Part shown: positions 1-9,020 of the stretch, piece after piece
Position numbering within the stretch: position 1 is the first letter of the stretch
Layout of the letters: every line of letters begins with the position of its first letter
Source of the DNA: Paludibacteraceae bacterium
Lineage (GTDB): Bacteria; Bacteroidota; Bacteroidia; Bacteroidales; Paludibacteraceae
NCBI GenBank assembly: GCA_017527495.1
Contig: JAFXPY010000053.1
Location: forward strand, 62,001 to 126,000
Direction of reading: 5' to 3'
Length of the DNA: 64,000 nt
Notes under the pieces: model-generated
Told to the model about the DNA's origin: nothing
Databases searched by the model: none
What the model saw: only the letters and a program-made list of their open reading frames with translations
Position numbers and translations under genes: made by a program

Positions 1-161
1 GGTAGCTGATAGCATAACGACTTGCCGCCTCCTGTCGGCATCAACACGAATGTGTCATTACCGTCCATAAGGCTCTCAATAATAGCCTCTTGGTTACCCT
101 TAAAGTTGTCAAAACCAAAGTTTTGTTTCAAGGCGTTTAACAATTCAGTGTGTCTACTCAT
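1..161 (-). CDS. recQ: ATP-dependent DNA helicase RecQ, N-terminal fragment
   Basis: Only the first 53 codons lie inside the window; the gene runs off the left edge. The start ATG is the complement of 159-161. The peptide begins [17 protein letters not shown] and reaches the Walker A motif [14 protein letters not shown], the typical RecQ motif I with its Q-motif-like region in front ([13 protein letters not shown]). RecQ is a 3'-5' superfamily 2 helicase for recombination repair. It is divergently transcribed from asnS, and each gene has its own promoter in the shared gap. A second RecQ module, inside a giant fusion protein, lies at 15.9-20.6 kb. Confidence 0.9.
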   Translation of the reverse strand, partial: MSRHTELLNALKQNFGFDNFKGNQEAIIESLMDGNDTFVLMPTGGGKSLCYQL

Positions 162-193
162 CTTATGGTTAGTTTTGCTTTTTATATTGTTTG

Positions 194-225
194 CAAATTT
201 AATATCATTTTTTTAATTTATCAAA
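194..225 (-). promoter_or_regulatory. Bacteroidota promoter for recQ
   Basis: Read on the minus strand, TTTG (222-225) and TAAATTTG (194-201) are separated by 20 bases. This matches the Bacteroidota -33/-7 consensus TTTG / TANNTTTG. It leaves a leader of about 25 nt before the recQ start. Confidence 0.6.
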
Positions 226-249
226 ATTTTGTAGAAAAAAATCTTTTTT

Positions 250-280
250 TTTGTTAAATGGATATTTTGTAGTAACTTTG
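250..280 (+). promoter_or_regulatory. Bacteroidota promoter for asnS
   Basis: TTTG at 250-253 and TAACTTTG at 273-280 with exactly 19 bases between: a full consensus promoter. Transcription would begin about 20 nt before the asnS start codon. Confidence 0.8.
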
Positions 281-306
281 TAGGGCAAAAAAAACTTTAA
301 TATATA

Positions 307-1704
307 ATGAGTAGAATAGAAATAAAACAAGCACTTCAACTAACTAATTATGGTGCTGAAATAAATGTCAAAGGATGGGTTCGAACCCGTCGCGGCAACA
401 AAAATGTACAATTCATTGCTCTCAACGATGGCTCTTGTCTGAAAAATATCCAAATCGTTGTTGACTTACAAAATTTTACAGACGAACAACTGAAACCAAT
501 TACTACAGGTGCATGTCTAAGTGTTGTGGGTATTTTGGTTAAGTCGCAGGGTGCCGGACAAACGGTTGAAATCCAGGCTAATAAAATAGAGGTTTATGGC
601 ACTGCCGAACCTGAAAAATATCCATTGCAGAAAAAAGGACACTCGCTCGAATATCTGCGTGAAATAGCACACCTGCGTCCGCGTACCAACACCTTTGGTG
701 CTGTGTTCCGCTTGCGTCACAACATGGCTTACGCTATTCACACCTATTTCCACAATCATGGCTATTTCTATTTCCATACACCGCTTATTACCGGTTCTGA
801 TGCCGAAGGAGCAGGACAAATGTTCCAAGTAACAACGCAAGACCTCTCAAAAATTCAGCTGACAGAAGATGGAAAAGTTGATTATAGCAACGATTTCTTC
901 GGAAAACAAACTTCTCTGACCGTATCCGGGCAGTTGGAAGGTGAATTGGCAGCTCTTGCTCTCGGAAAGATATATACTTTCGGACCTACTTTCCGTGCCG
1001 AAAACTCAAACACCCCTCGTCACCTCGCCGAATTTTGGATGATAGAACCCGAAGTGGCTTTTATTCAACTCGACGAATTGATGGATTTGGAAGAAGATTT
1101 CATCAAATATTGTGTGCGTTGGGCTTTGGATAATTGCATGGAAGATCTGCAATTCTTGAATGATATGTTCGACAAAACACTCATTGAGCGTTTGCGCAGT
1201 GTCGTTGATACAGAGTTCGTCCGTCTTCCTTACACTGAAGGTATTAAGATTCTTGAAGACGCCATCGCTAAAGGTAAGAAATTTGAATTCCCTGTTTATT
1301 GGGGGTGTGACTTAGCTTCAGAGCACGAACGTTATTTGGTAGAAGAGCATTTCCGCCGTCCTGTGATAATGATAAATTATCCGAAAGATATAAAAGCCTT
1401 CTATATGAAACAAAATGACGATCAAAAGACCGTTCAAGGAACAGATGTCTTGTTCCCGCAGATAGGAGAGATTATTGGAGGCTCTGTTCGTGAAGAGAAT
1501 TACGACAAACTGATGAAAGAAATCGAAGACCGCCATATCCCGATGAAAGATATGTGGTGGTATCTTGACACACGTCGCTTTGGATCGGCTCCGCATGCAG
1601 GTTTTGGTTTAGGATTTGAAAGACTTATGCTTTTCGTTACTGGAATGCAAAATATCCGTGACGTTATTCCTTTCCCAAGAACACCAAAAACAGCAGAATT
1701 TTAA
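307..1704 (+). CDS. asnS: Asparaginyl-tRNA synthetase
   Basis: Class IIb aminoacyl-tRNA synthetase that charges tRNA-Asn with asparagine in the cytoplasm. The 465 residues match the usual bacterial length. An N-terminal OB-fold anticodon-binding domain (about residues 15-105) is followed by the class II catalytic core. Motif 2 is visible in the [20 protein letters not shown] segment (around residues 225-245) and motif 3 in GFGLGFERL near the C terminus. The AENSNT signature distinguishes it from aspartyl enzymes. Start is the ATG at 307, just downstream of a consensus promoter. It is a single-gene unit closed by a strong hairpin. Confidence 0.97.
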   Translation: MSRIEIKQALQLTNYGAEINVKGWVRTRRGNKNVQFIALNDGSCLKNIQIVVDLQNFTDEQLKPITTGACLSVVGILVKSQGAGQTVEIQANKIEVYGTAEPEKYPLQKKGHSLEYLREIAHLRPRTNTFGAVFRLRHNMAYAIHTYFHNHGYFYFHTPLITGSDAEGAGQMFQVTTQDLSKIQLTEDGKVDYSNDFFGKQTSLTVSGQLEGELAALALGKIYTFGPTFRAENSNTPRHLAEFWMIEPEVAFIQLDELMDLEEDFIKYCVRWALDNCMEDLQFLNDMFDKTLIERLRSVVDTEFVRLPYTEGIKILEDAIAKGKKFEFPVYWGCDLASEHERYLVEEHFRRPVIMINYPKDIKAFYMKQNDDQKTVQGTDVLFPQIGEIIGGSVREENYDKLMKEIEDRHIPMKDMWWYLDTRRFGSAPHAGFGLGFERLMLFVTGMQNIRDVIPFPRTPKTAEF

Positions 1705-1728
1705 TCGTTTATATCGCATATAACAAAA

Positions 1729-1759
1729 CAGATGGCTACAATACTTTTGTAGCCATCTG
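1729..1759 (+). terminator. Intrinsic terminator after asnS
   Basis: Perfect 13-bp inverted repeat, CAGATGGCTACAA (1729-1741) and its complement (1747-1759), loop of 5, followed by CTTTGTTT. It lies 25 bases after the asnS stop. Confidence 0.85.
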
Positions 1760-1799
1760 CTTTGTTTATCATTTGTTCATTTACCATTTGTTTATTTAC

Positions 1800-2060
1800 T
1801 CAGTTTCGCAAGTGCTACAACGCAGATTACTCGAAATTATTTATCTACTAATCGAATTAAGCTAATTGTTCTTTTTCATTCGTCAGATTTGTTTTCCAAA
1901 AAAAGGTTCACAAATTAATCAAATTAAACTAATTATTCGTTTTCATTCGTAAGATTCGTTTTCTAAAAAAGGGTCACAAATTAATCAAATTGTTCGTTTC
2001 AATTCGTAAGATTCGTTTTCTGAAAATCGTCTACTTAATCGGATTAAACTAATTGTTCGT
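1800..2060 (+). repeat. Degenerate AT-rich tandem repeat, about three units
   Basis: A block around CATTCGTAAGATTCGTTTTC recurs at 1877, 1944 and 2000 (steps of 67 and 56 bases). Each is preceded by a variant of AATCAAATTAAACTAATT, and two are followed by AAAAAAGGGTCACAAATTAA-like sequence. No coding potential is visible. The stretch at about 1800-1858 resembles, in inverted orientation, the stretch at about 53398-53458 (shared core TAGTAGATAAATAATTT followed by GTAATCTG). Confidence 0.6.
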
Positions 2061-2184
2061 ATTCAAATTTCGAAGGTATGACAATGAGGCACATTATAGG
2101 AACTTGTTTAGGTCAGATTCATAGGTAAAAAAGCGCGATAGCGGTTGCATATTAAAATACTATATACTAAATTTGACTAATTGG

Positions 2185-2260
2185 CAATGTGCAACCACTA
2201 CCTTGTTGGAATTAAGGTGTTTAGCAATTATATCTATTAATATACAACGGCTAACGCCGT
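2185..2260 (+). repeat. Dispersed intergenic repeat, copy A (two hairpin words)
   Basis: Begins CAATGTGCAACCACTAC (2185-2201) and ends with the hairpin ACGGC-TAAC-GCCGT (2247-2260). About 15 bases before that hairpin is an ATCTATTAATAT segment. The same order of words occurs at 53234-53308, and the hairpin word also occurs at 50202-50215. Two copies of GTGGGAAACTTTA follow (2271, 2310). Confidence 0.7.
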
Positions 2261-2637
2261 AATTTTAGAAGTGGGAAACTTTAGTAAATAAAAATTCTAC
2301 TGAACATCAGTGGGAAACTTTAATCGTTTATATTGATGACAAAAAAACAACACAATTCAATTTGTTGGGAAAAAATACCAAAACATGAGGTACCGCCGTT
2401 GCAAAAAATATCTATCAAACACGAAGATAATACGAAGATATTATGAAGATACTCAAAAGGTAAATTGACTAAACCTGAAAAGGGTTGACTCTATTACTGA
2501 GATAGAATCTTAAAAATCGTATAGTTTTGACTTGTTTGCTGAAAAGGTTTACTCCTATACTAAAGAAGTTGACTTTTTAAGATGCGAAAAATGTCACGCA
2601 TCATGATTGTGTAAAGGTTATGCAAAAATAAGCCTTG
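2261..2637. other. Non-coding stretch, no gene seen
   Basis: AT-rich, without an open frame that looks like protein. It holds two GTGGGAAACTTT words (2271-2282, 2310-2321) and an imperfect run of GAAGATA repeats near 2420-2455. An inverted pair, GATGCG (2581-2586) and CGCATC (2597-2602), lies near the right end. Confidence 0.5.
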
Positions 2638-2691
2638 CAGATTGCAATCTGTAAATTTATTTGCATAGATAGAAAATTTTACGTAACTTTG
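2638..2691 (+). promoter_or_regulatory. Promoter of the Hachiman-like operon with adjacent palindrome
   Basis: TTTG at 2660-2663 and TAACTTTG at 2684-2691 (spacing 20) form a Bacteroidota promoter. Just upstream, CAGATTGCAATCTG (2638-2651) is a perfect 14-bp palindrome that could be an operator. The predicted leader before the first gene is long, about 185 nt, and contains no obvious gene. Confidence 0.55.
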
Positions 2692-2882
2692 TGGCTTAAA
2701 TTGTACAATGGCTAATTGTGGTCTGATGTTAGCAATGATGCAAGTAGCATCTTATTCACCAGATTGATATGATACAATAGCGTTCCATTGCATAAACAAA
2801 GCATAAGGTTGTAATTTCTGAAAAAACGAAATGAACAAGTAGTAACTAATATAATTTGCATACTAAAAGCAAAAAACTTCGT

Positions 2883-3701
2883 ATGGATAATATCTATATT
2901 AAACATGATGTTAAGGTGTTCGATAAATTTATTGACAAATTTGCTCGTAAATATATAGAACAGCGTTCAGCATCAAAATTGGATATACTGCAAGCAGCAG
3001 ATAGTTTAGGTTCTGATTTTGATATTTCACAAATAAAATCAATAGTGGAGCGCAATTCAGTTTATGAAGATCCATACCGCGAGAAAGGTCAAACGCCTCC
3101 TGCTCTTAATGATATTTACAGGAGTGATTTAGGCGAGCTTCTCACAACATACTATTTTGAAGAAAAACTAGGGGAAAAAGAGCGTTATATTATTCCAGCG
3201 AAAAATATCTCTACACGCGAGCGACACGATATGCCGGGGCGTGGTATTGATGCTATAGGATACAGAATCAAGGAAGACGGTACAAAAGAACTTTTAGTAG
3301 CTGAAGCAAAGGTATCTAGCCAACTCAGTAGTCCTCCAGCTGTCGTTGATAGTAATAATGATTCTATATATTGTACACATAAAAAATATCATGATGATTC
3401 TTCCATATTGTGCCAACGATTAGTAGAATACTCCAAATGCCTAAGTGGAAATGACTTGGCTGCAATATTCTTTTTCGTTCTGAATATTGAAAAAGGAAAT
3501 CCAATAGACATCACCTATGGCTGTGGTTTGGTGCGTGATTATAGTTGTGTAAATGAATCTACTGATTATGGAAAGATGAATTCTTGTAAGACAGAATTTG
3601 AACCTGGACATATTCATTTTACAATATTTTCTTTTACAGAAGAAACTATTGATAGCACTATTGATTTGTTCTATAAAAAAGTAAGAGAACTTGTACAATG
3701 A
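2883..3701 (+). CDS. HamA-like PD-(D/E)XK nuclease of a Hachiman-type defence system
   Basis: Start chosen at ATG 2883 (MDNIYIKHDV); an upstream in-frame TTG at 2856 is less likely. The 272-residue protein shows GRGIDAIGYR followed by a strand and LLVAEAKVS. That gives D123, E141 and K143, the D...E-x-K pattern of PD-(D/E)XK nucleases, placed as in HamA/DUF1837 proteins. Known family role: HamA is a DNase that pairs with the helicase HamB and degrades DNA on phage attack. The downstream gene overlaps by ATGA and encodes a large Ski2-like helicase, the expected partner. The assignment rests on motif position, size and operon order, so the family name is an inference. Confidence 0.68.
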   Translation: MDNIYIKHDVKVFDKFIDKFARKYIEQRSASKLDILQAADSLGSDFDISQIKSIVERNSVYEDPYREKGQTPPALNDIYRSDLGELLTTYYFEEKLGEKERYIIPAKNISTRERHDMPGRGIDAIGYRIKEDGTKELLVAEAKVSSQLSSPPAVVDSNNDSIYCTHKKYHDDSSILCQRLVEYSKCLSGNDLAAIFFFVLNIEKGNPIDITYGCGLVRDYSCVNESTDYGKMNSCKTEFEPGHIHFTIFSFTEETIDSTIDLFYKKVRELVQ

Positions 3702-6700
3702 GCGAAAAGAATCTATTCATAGATAGCCTTTTGGCAGATGAGAAAATACAATCTCTTTTAAATCACCAAGATGAAAAATATTTGGAGATTGCACTTTGCA
3801 TATCCTCCAATTCAAAAGTAGGAGATAATACGTCAATAACAAAACTGACTTTTCTGCTTACTATGTATGCATTGTCTAATCCTGAAAAATCAAATTATAT
3901 TGAACTTGCCTACAAACTACTTAAAACACTGCCTTTAGATAATGAGAGCACTAAAAAAGAATGGAATGAATTAGCCAATATCCCTATTCCGGACGAAAAT
4001 CTTTCATATTTTTTCTTGCTTTGTAGCATTGCTCTTTATGCCAATAAGACAGCCTCGGCTCGTTTATTATTAGCAGCATACGAAGAATCAACATATGAGA
4101 TTAATAATTGGGGAGAAAGAGTATTTACTTCTATATTACGTGCACTTTTATACTTAGTTCGCAAACAAAAAGGATATGATGACATTCGTAAAGCAATACA
4201 AATTATTGAGAAACTACAAGAAGAACAAAAAGTATTTGAAGAAACTTATCTTGATAATTTTACAGCAGATCAGCAAACACACCAAGCATTATGGTTGGTT
4301 GCTCTATATCACACATCAAAAGCAATCGTTGAAACTGCAAAATATATACTTCTAGGCTATAACTATCCCAATAGACGTATTGATGCCGGAATACGTCCGC
4401 ATATGGAGATTGCCAAAAGTCTAGCCATTTCTGATAGGATGCAAGAAATCTTGGAGATTATAGAAATGGATTTGCAGATTCTTATTAAAAATTGCATTTG
4501 GAATGGCACCACCTTTAATGATAACTTGCGTAAATTATGTCAAGCAAAAGGTGATAATTGTATCTTAGAGTTACTCCCTTCACAAAGGGATGCCATGACA
4601 CAAGGCCTGTTTGATATCGCTGCAAATGCGATTATTTTGCAAATGCCAACTAGTGCTGGCAAGACTATGTTGGCTGAATTTAATATTGCTGTTACTAAAG
4701 CTCAGCTCCCTGATTCTAAAATCGTATACGTTGTTCCTTCTCGCGCACTGGTAAATCAAATTTATCATGACTTACGCAGTGACTTATCGCATTTGGGAAT
4801 TGAAGTGGAAAAAACTTCTTCAGTAAACGAAGTAGACCCCTCGGAAGATACTTTCTTGAACGCAGATGAGATAGATGTCCTTGTATCTACCCCTGAAAAA
4901 TTGGATTTGCTAATACGCAGAAATCATCCTTCGGTAGAGAATGTCTCTTTGTTTATTGTCGATGAAGCTCATATGATAAGAGAAGGCGAGCGAGGAGCCA
5001 GATTAGAACTGCTGATGTCTATTTTACGCCGAGAGCGTCCCAATGCCAAATATTTGTTATTATCCCCATTCTTGCCTGGAGACAAAGCAGCTATTAAAGA
5101 ATGGTTAGGTGGAGGAAATGATATTAATGTGGATTGGAAACCCGCAGAGAAAGCTGTGTTGGGGCTTAAGGTTATCGGTAAAAAAGTTACCATAGAAATG
5201 ATACCTTCTCCTTATGGAGTGTCTGGTTCGCAAACCTATTCATCGACAAATAATATTGATATAGATTTACAATCAAATGGAATAAAAAATAGAATATTAG
5301 AATACTATTGTAAACATTATTCTGCTCCTAAGAAAACCCAATTGATACTATGTAGTGGACGTGGATATGCAGATAAGGTAGCGCAAAAAATATATAGTTG
5401 GATTGATACTCAATCTGTAGTAAGCGACGATATTAGAATTGTACAGAAGTTTCTTGAGGATGAAATTGGATGTCCAACATTGTTTTCAACGTTGCTAAGT
5501 AAAGGCATTGCCGTTCATCATGCGGGGCTTTCTGATGAAACCAGACAACTTGTAGAACACCTCATACGAGAAAGTCACATACAATATGTTTGCGCAACCA
5601 CTACTATAGCAGAAGGTGTTAATTTCCCTGTTTCATCTGTATATTTTGACACATACAAGAAAGGAGGGAATAATGGTGTTGAATTATCTTCAAATGAGTT
5701 TTGGAACATAGCTGGACGAGCGGGTAGAACAATGATTGATGATTTTGGAAGGATTGTTTTACCATTCAATTCTCCTCACAACGCACAAAACGGCAAGAGT
5801 ATTGTTGCCAAAAGTGCAGAAGCATTGACAAGTGTATTGTCGAAATTATTTGATGACAGATATTCTATCATGCATATGTTGGAAACGGAATCAAATGAAG
5901 ATGCACTGCGAAAGTTGGCATATGGTTATACCGATTCTTTTGATCCGCTGTTTCAATATTTCATTCATTTGCTGCGAGTCTCTAATAATGAATATTTGCA
6001 AGATGTTGAAGATTTGTTCAAAGACACATTCCTATATAGCAGTTTATCTCCTGTTGAACAAAGAGAATTTATTGCGTTATGCAGAAAGATATACCAAAGT
6101 ATCGAAGCAGAGTATTCATCCCAAGTAGGAGCAGTTGGATTTGCAGATAAAACAGGATTCTCTGTTCCTTCTGTACTTAGAATTATGAATAGCAAGGCAC
6201 ATAATCAAGGTATAGCCGAATTAGATAGTTGGGAACCAAACAATTTGTTCAATAAAAGAGATTCTTCGAATTTAGCAGAAAAAATAAGTGTTATAGCTGA
6301 ACTTCCCGAAACAAGATTGGGAACAAATTCTTCCAATGGCCCTTTTGATCCTGATTTGGTTGCCAAAATGCTCATTGCTTGGGTTCGAGGGGAAAAGCTA
6401 AATACAATATCCTCCATTCATCCCAATTTTATTAACAAAGATGAGACTCAGCAAGTATCTGAATTTGTAAAATATATGAATGAAGCTCGCTTTAAGGCAT
6501 CATGGGGACTAAGTGCTCTTGAAGGAATCGTGAAAGGAGTGAATGATGATATAAGAGATAGTTATGTCCCCTCATATGTATATTTTGGAGTTGATAATCC
6601 CAAGTCATTAGCCTTGCGAATGATTGGAATTCCACGTGGCATATCAACTCCTTTATCCCAAGTTATTACCGGTGATATATCATCTTATTCTTTTAAGAAA

Positions 6701-6820
6701 TTACGAGAAACTATCAATAGCCTCCAGTCAAGCGATTGGGATGCGCTAACACCTAGCAAATCAAAATTAACAGGTCCTGAATGGCAGAGGATTATTAACA
6801 TTTTAATGAAAGGCAAATAA
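3698..6820 (+). CDS. HamB-like superfamily 2 (Ski2/Hel308-type) helicase
   Basis: The 1040-residue protein has a long alpha-helical N terminus (residues 1-300) followed by an SF2 helicase core. Motif I is MPTSAGKT (residues 316-323), a spelling typical of Ski2-like/Hel308 helicases. Motif II is DEAH (422-425), and motif VI is AGRAGR (672-677). HHAGLSDETR and TTTIAEGVNFP are further Ski2-family motifs. The start codon overlaps the stop of the preceding HamA-like gene (ATGA), implying translational coupling. In Hachiman the HamB ATPase scans DNA and controls HamA. A housekeeping Hel308-like role is less likely given the coupling and the defence-like neighbours. Confidence 0.7.
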   Translation: MSEKNLFIDSLLADEKIQSLLNHQDEKYLEIALCISSNSKVGDNTSITKLTFLLTMYALSNPEKSNYIELAYKLLKTLPLDNESTKKEWNELANIPIPDENLSYFFLLCSIALYANKTASARLLLAAYEESTYEINNWGERVFTSILRALLYLVRKQKGYDDIRKAIQIIEKLQEEQKVFEETYLDNFTADQQTHQALWLVALYHTSKAIVETAKYILLGYNYPNRRIDAGIRPHMEIAKSLAISDRMQEILEIIEMDLQILIKNCIWNGTTFNDNLRKLCQAKGDNCILELLPSQRDAMTQGLFDIAANAIILQMPTSAGKTMLAEFNIAVTKAQLPDSKIVYVVPSRALVNQIYHDLRSDLSHLGIEVEKTSSVNEVDPSEDTFLNADEIDVLVSTPEKLDLLIRRNHPSVENVSLFIVDEAHMIREGERGARLELLMSILRRERPNAKYLLLSPFLPGDKAAIKEWLGGGNDINVDWKPAEKAVLGLKVIGKKVTIEMIPSPYGVSGSQTYSSTNNIDIDLQSNGIKNRILEYYCKHYSAPKKTQLILCSGRGYADKVAQKIYSWIDTQSVVSDDIRIVQKFLEDEIGCPTLFSTLLSKGIAVHHAGLSDETRQLVEHLIRESHIQYVCATTTIAEGVNFPVSSVYFDTYKKGGNNGVELSSNEFWNIAGRAGRTMIDDFGRIVLPFNSPHNAQNGKSIVAKSAEALTSVLSKLFDDRYSIMHMLETESNEDALRKLAYGYTDSFDPLFQYFIHLLRVSNNEYLQDVEDLFKDTFLYSSLSPVEQREFIALCRKIYQSIEAEYSSQVGAVGFADKTGFSVPSVLRIMNSKAHNQGIAELDSWEPNNLFNKRDSSNLAEKISVIAELPETRLGTNSSNGPFDPDLVAKMLIAWVRGEKLNTISSIHPNFINKDETQQVSEFVKYMNEARFKASWGLSALEGIVKGVNDDIRDSYVPSYVYFGVDNPKSLALRMIGIPRGISTPLSQVITGDISSYSFKKLRETINSLQSSDWDALTPSKSKLTGPEWQRIINILMKGK

Positions 6821-6824
6821 ACAA

Positions 6825-6929
6825 ATGCCAACCCAACAAAACAAATGGACACGTGAAGAGCTGATATTGACTTTGAGCGTATATTTCCAACTTCCGTTTG
6901 GAAGAAATATTCATTCCCATATGCGCTAA
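6825..6929 (+). pseudogene. 5' remnant of an HNH-endonuclease-like gene
   Basis: A 34-codon frame starts 5 bases after the helicase stop. It reads MPTQQNKWTREELILTLSVY and continues with QLPFGRNIHSHMR. This resembles the N terminus of a family of standalone HNH endonucleases (KWTREELILALNLYxKLPFG...), which normally run to about 250-300 residues. Here the frame stops at once and no HNH motif follows before the next gene, so it appears to be a decayed leftover. It may still be translated as a short peptide. The family identification comes from recall of the N-terminal motif only. Confidence 0.5.
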
Positions 6930-6968
6930 AACAACATAAAAAAGCACGAATAAAAACAGGCATATACT

Positions 6969-9020
6969 ATGACAAACCGTTATTTCTACCAAGCAGATAT
7001 AGCAACATTCCTCGCGGAAGATACCAACACCATTTTCGGCAAGATGTCGCGCGCTGATGAGATGGATACTGCATCCACTCAGAAATTTGCTTGGGAGCAA
7101 GAAATAACGATAATGAAGAATTTGCTTGCGCCATACTCTAATGAGCCAGCGCACATCATCTTCGAATATACCATTCCGCGTTTAGGCAAACGCATTGATG
7201 TGGTGGTTCTTCTTCGCGAACGTGTTTTTGTAGTGGAATTCAAAGCCGGTGAAGAAGAGTTTCTGCACCAAGATGTTGACCAAGTTTTAGATTATGCTCT
7301 TGACCTAAAAAACTTTCATCAGGGTAGCGCAGACCGTTTTATTGTTCCGATTTTAGTGGCTACGGAAAGCAAGAAATCTTCTACCCTCTGCCAACCCTCG
7401 CATTATGACGATGGTATCTACGAGCCTCTATTAACCAATGCAGCTCATCTAAAAGATATCTTTGAGTTGGTATTATTACAATCATTAGAACCGAAACACT
7501 ATGCCGTTTCTTTGGAAGATTGGTCTCGTAGCCGTTATGCCCCTACACCCACTATCATTGAGGCTGCACGGTCGCTTTATCTCAATCATAGCGTAGAAGA
7601 CATTACCAAAAGCGAAGCGGAAGGTGCACAGTTAGAAACCACTACGCGCTATGTGCGCCAAGTCATAAGCGACACTAAGGAACATAAAGGCAAGAGTATC
7701 TGTTTCGTCACAGGCGTTCCGGGCGCAGGTAAGACCTTAGTTGGTCTAAATGTAGCCGTACAACAGGAGAAACAAGACTTAGCTGTTTATCTCTCAGGGA
7801 ACGGACCTTTAGTTCAAGTGCTGACAGAAGCCCTGACACGCGACAAACAGGCACAGGAGAAGGAGAATGGAAAGAAGATCACCAAGAAAGAAGCAGAACG
7901 CGAAGTAAAGCGTTTTATACAAATCATTCACCGCTACCGCGATAATATGCTCAACAAGGTAAAAGTAGTGAATGGTACTCTGGAGATTGACCCTACAAAG
8001 GAATTAAAAGACCAAGAAGCCGGTTATGGTGAGGTGGAAAATATCGCTATTTTCGATGAAGCACAGCGTTCATGGGATAAAGAACACATCGCGAATTGGT
8101 TAAGCCGTAAGAAAGGCTTTGCAAATTTCCCCATGTCGGAAGGTGAGTTCCTTATTTGGTCTTTGGATCAAAGACCCGATTGGGCGGTTATTGTTTGCCT
8201 CGTTGGTGGCGGTCAGGAAATCAACACAGGTGAAGCCGGTATAGGTGAATGGATACGTGCGCTCAATGAGACCTTTCCCAATTGGAAAGTTTATATTTCC
8301 TCGCAACTCACCGCTAAAGAATACGCAGAGGGAAAGGTATCAGAACTTTTAGAGAATAACCCAAATAAAACTTTCTCCGACGACCTGCATTTAGCTGTTT
8401 CTATGCGTTCGTTCCGTGCAGAAAGTTTATCCAATATGGTGCATTATCTGCTCGATGGAGATGCAGAAAACGTCCGCAAGATATATACAGACATCGCCGA
8501 CCGCTACCCAATTGCCTTAACGCGTGATCTCAACAAAGCCAAAGACTGGCTGCGCACTCATGCACGTGGAAATGAACGCTACGGTCTCTTGGTTTCATCT
8601 AAAGCCTATCGACTCAAACCGCTTGCGATCGATGTCCGCTGCAAACCAGACACGGTGCATTGGTTTTTGGATGATATCAACGATGTGCGTTCTTCGCTTT
8701 TCTTGGAAGATGCTGCCTCGGAGTTTGATGTGCAGGGTTTAGAGTTGGATTGGACATGTGTCGTCTGGGATGGTGATTTGCGCTATACGCCCCATGGATG
8801 GAATTTCTTTGAGTTCAACGGCGGTAACAAATGGAATAATATCAAGAAGCCTGACCGCCAAGCATATCTCATTAACGCCTATCGCGTCCTTCTCACTCGT
8901 GCCCGTCAAGGCATGATAATCTGTGTACCCGAAGGCTCAACCAACGACCACACTCGATTGTCTGAATACTACGACAGCACATACAACTATCTTAAGAGTT
9001 TAGGGTTTGTAGAGATATGA
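6969..9020 (+). CDS. DUF2075 (Schlafen group 3-like) ATPase with N-terminal nuclease domain
   Basis: The 683-residue protein has two parts. Residues about 50-100 look like a PD-(D/E)XK nuclease: RIDVVVLL (D77), then FVVEFKAG (E90, K92). The P-loop domain has GVPGAGKT (249-256) and a Walker B AIFDEAQRSWD. The C-terminal motif AYRVLLTRARQGMIICVPEG is characteristic of DUF2075 proteins. The family is linked to nucleic-acid processing and is often found in defence islands; its substrate is unknown. The stop codon overlaps the next start (ATGA at 9017-9020), so the two genes are translationally coupled and may act as one complex. Codon use is more GC-rich than in the Hachiman-like pair upstream, suggesting a separate acquisition. 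Confidence 0.8.
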   Translation: MTNRYFYQADIATFLAEDTNTIFGKMSRADEMDTASTQKFAWEQEITIMKNLLAPYSNEPAHIIFEYTIPRLGKRIDVVVLLRERVFVVEFKAGEEEFLHQDVDQVLDYALDLKNFHQGSADRFIVPILVATESKKSSTLCQPSHYDDGIYEPLLTNAAHLKDIFELVLLQSLEPKHYAVSLEDWSRSRYAPTPTIIEAARSLYLNHSVEDITKSEAEGAQLETTTRYVRQVISDTKEHKGKSICFVTGVPGAGKTLVGLNVAVQQEKQDLAVYLSGNGPLVQVLTEALTRDKQAQEKENGKKITKKEAEREVKRFIQIIHRYRDNMLNKVKVVNGTLEIDPTKELKDQEAGYGEVENIAIFDEAQRSWDKEHIANWLSRKKGFANFPMSEGEFLIWSLDQRPDWAVIVCLVGGGQEINTGEAGIGEWIRALNETFPNWKVYISSQLTAKEYAEGKVSELLENNPNKTFSDDLHLAVSMRSFRAESLSNMVHYLLDGDAENVRKIYTDIADRYPIALTRDLNKAKDWLRTHARGNERYGLLVSSKAYRLKPLAIDVRCKPDTVHWFLDDINDVRSSLFLEDAASEFDVQGLELDWTCVVWDGDLRYTPHGWNFFEFNGGNKWNNIKKPDRQAYLINAYRVLLTRARQGMIICVPEGSTNDHTRLSEYYDSTYNYLKSLGFVEI

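Noticed and set aside
22..216. Plus-strand 64-codon frame at the left edge
   Set aside because: It is the antisense shadow of recQ and crosses its promoter.
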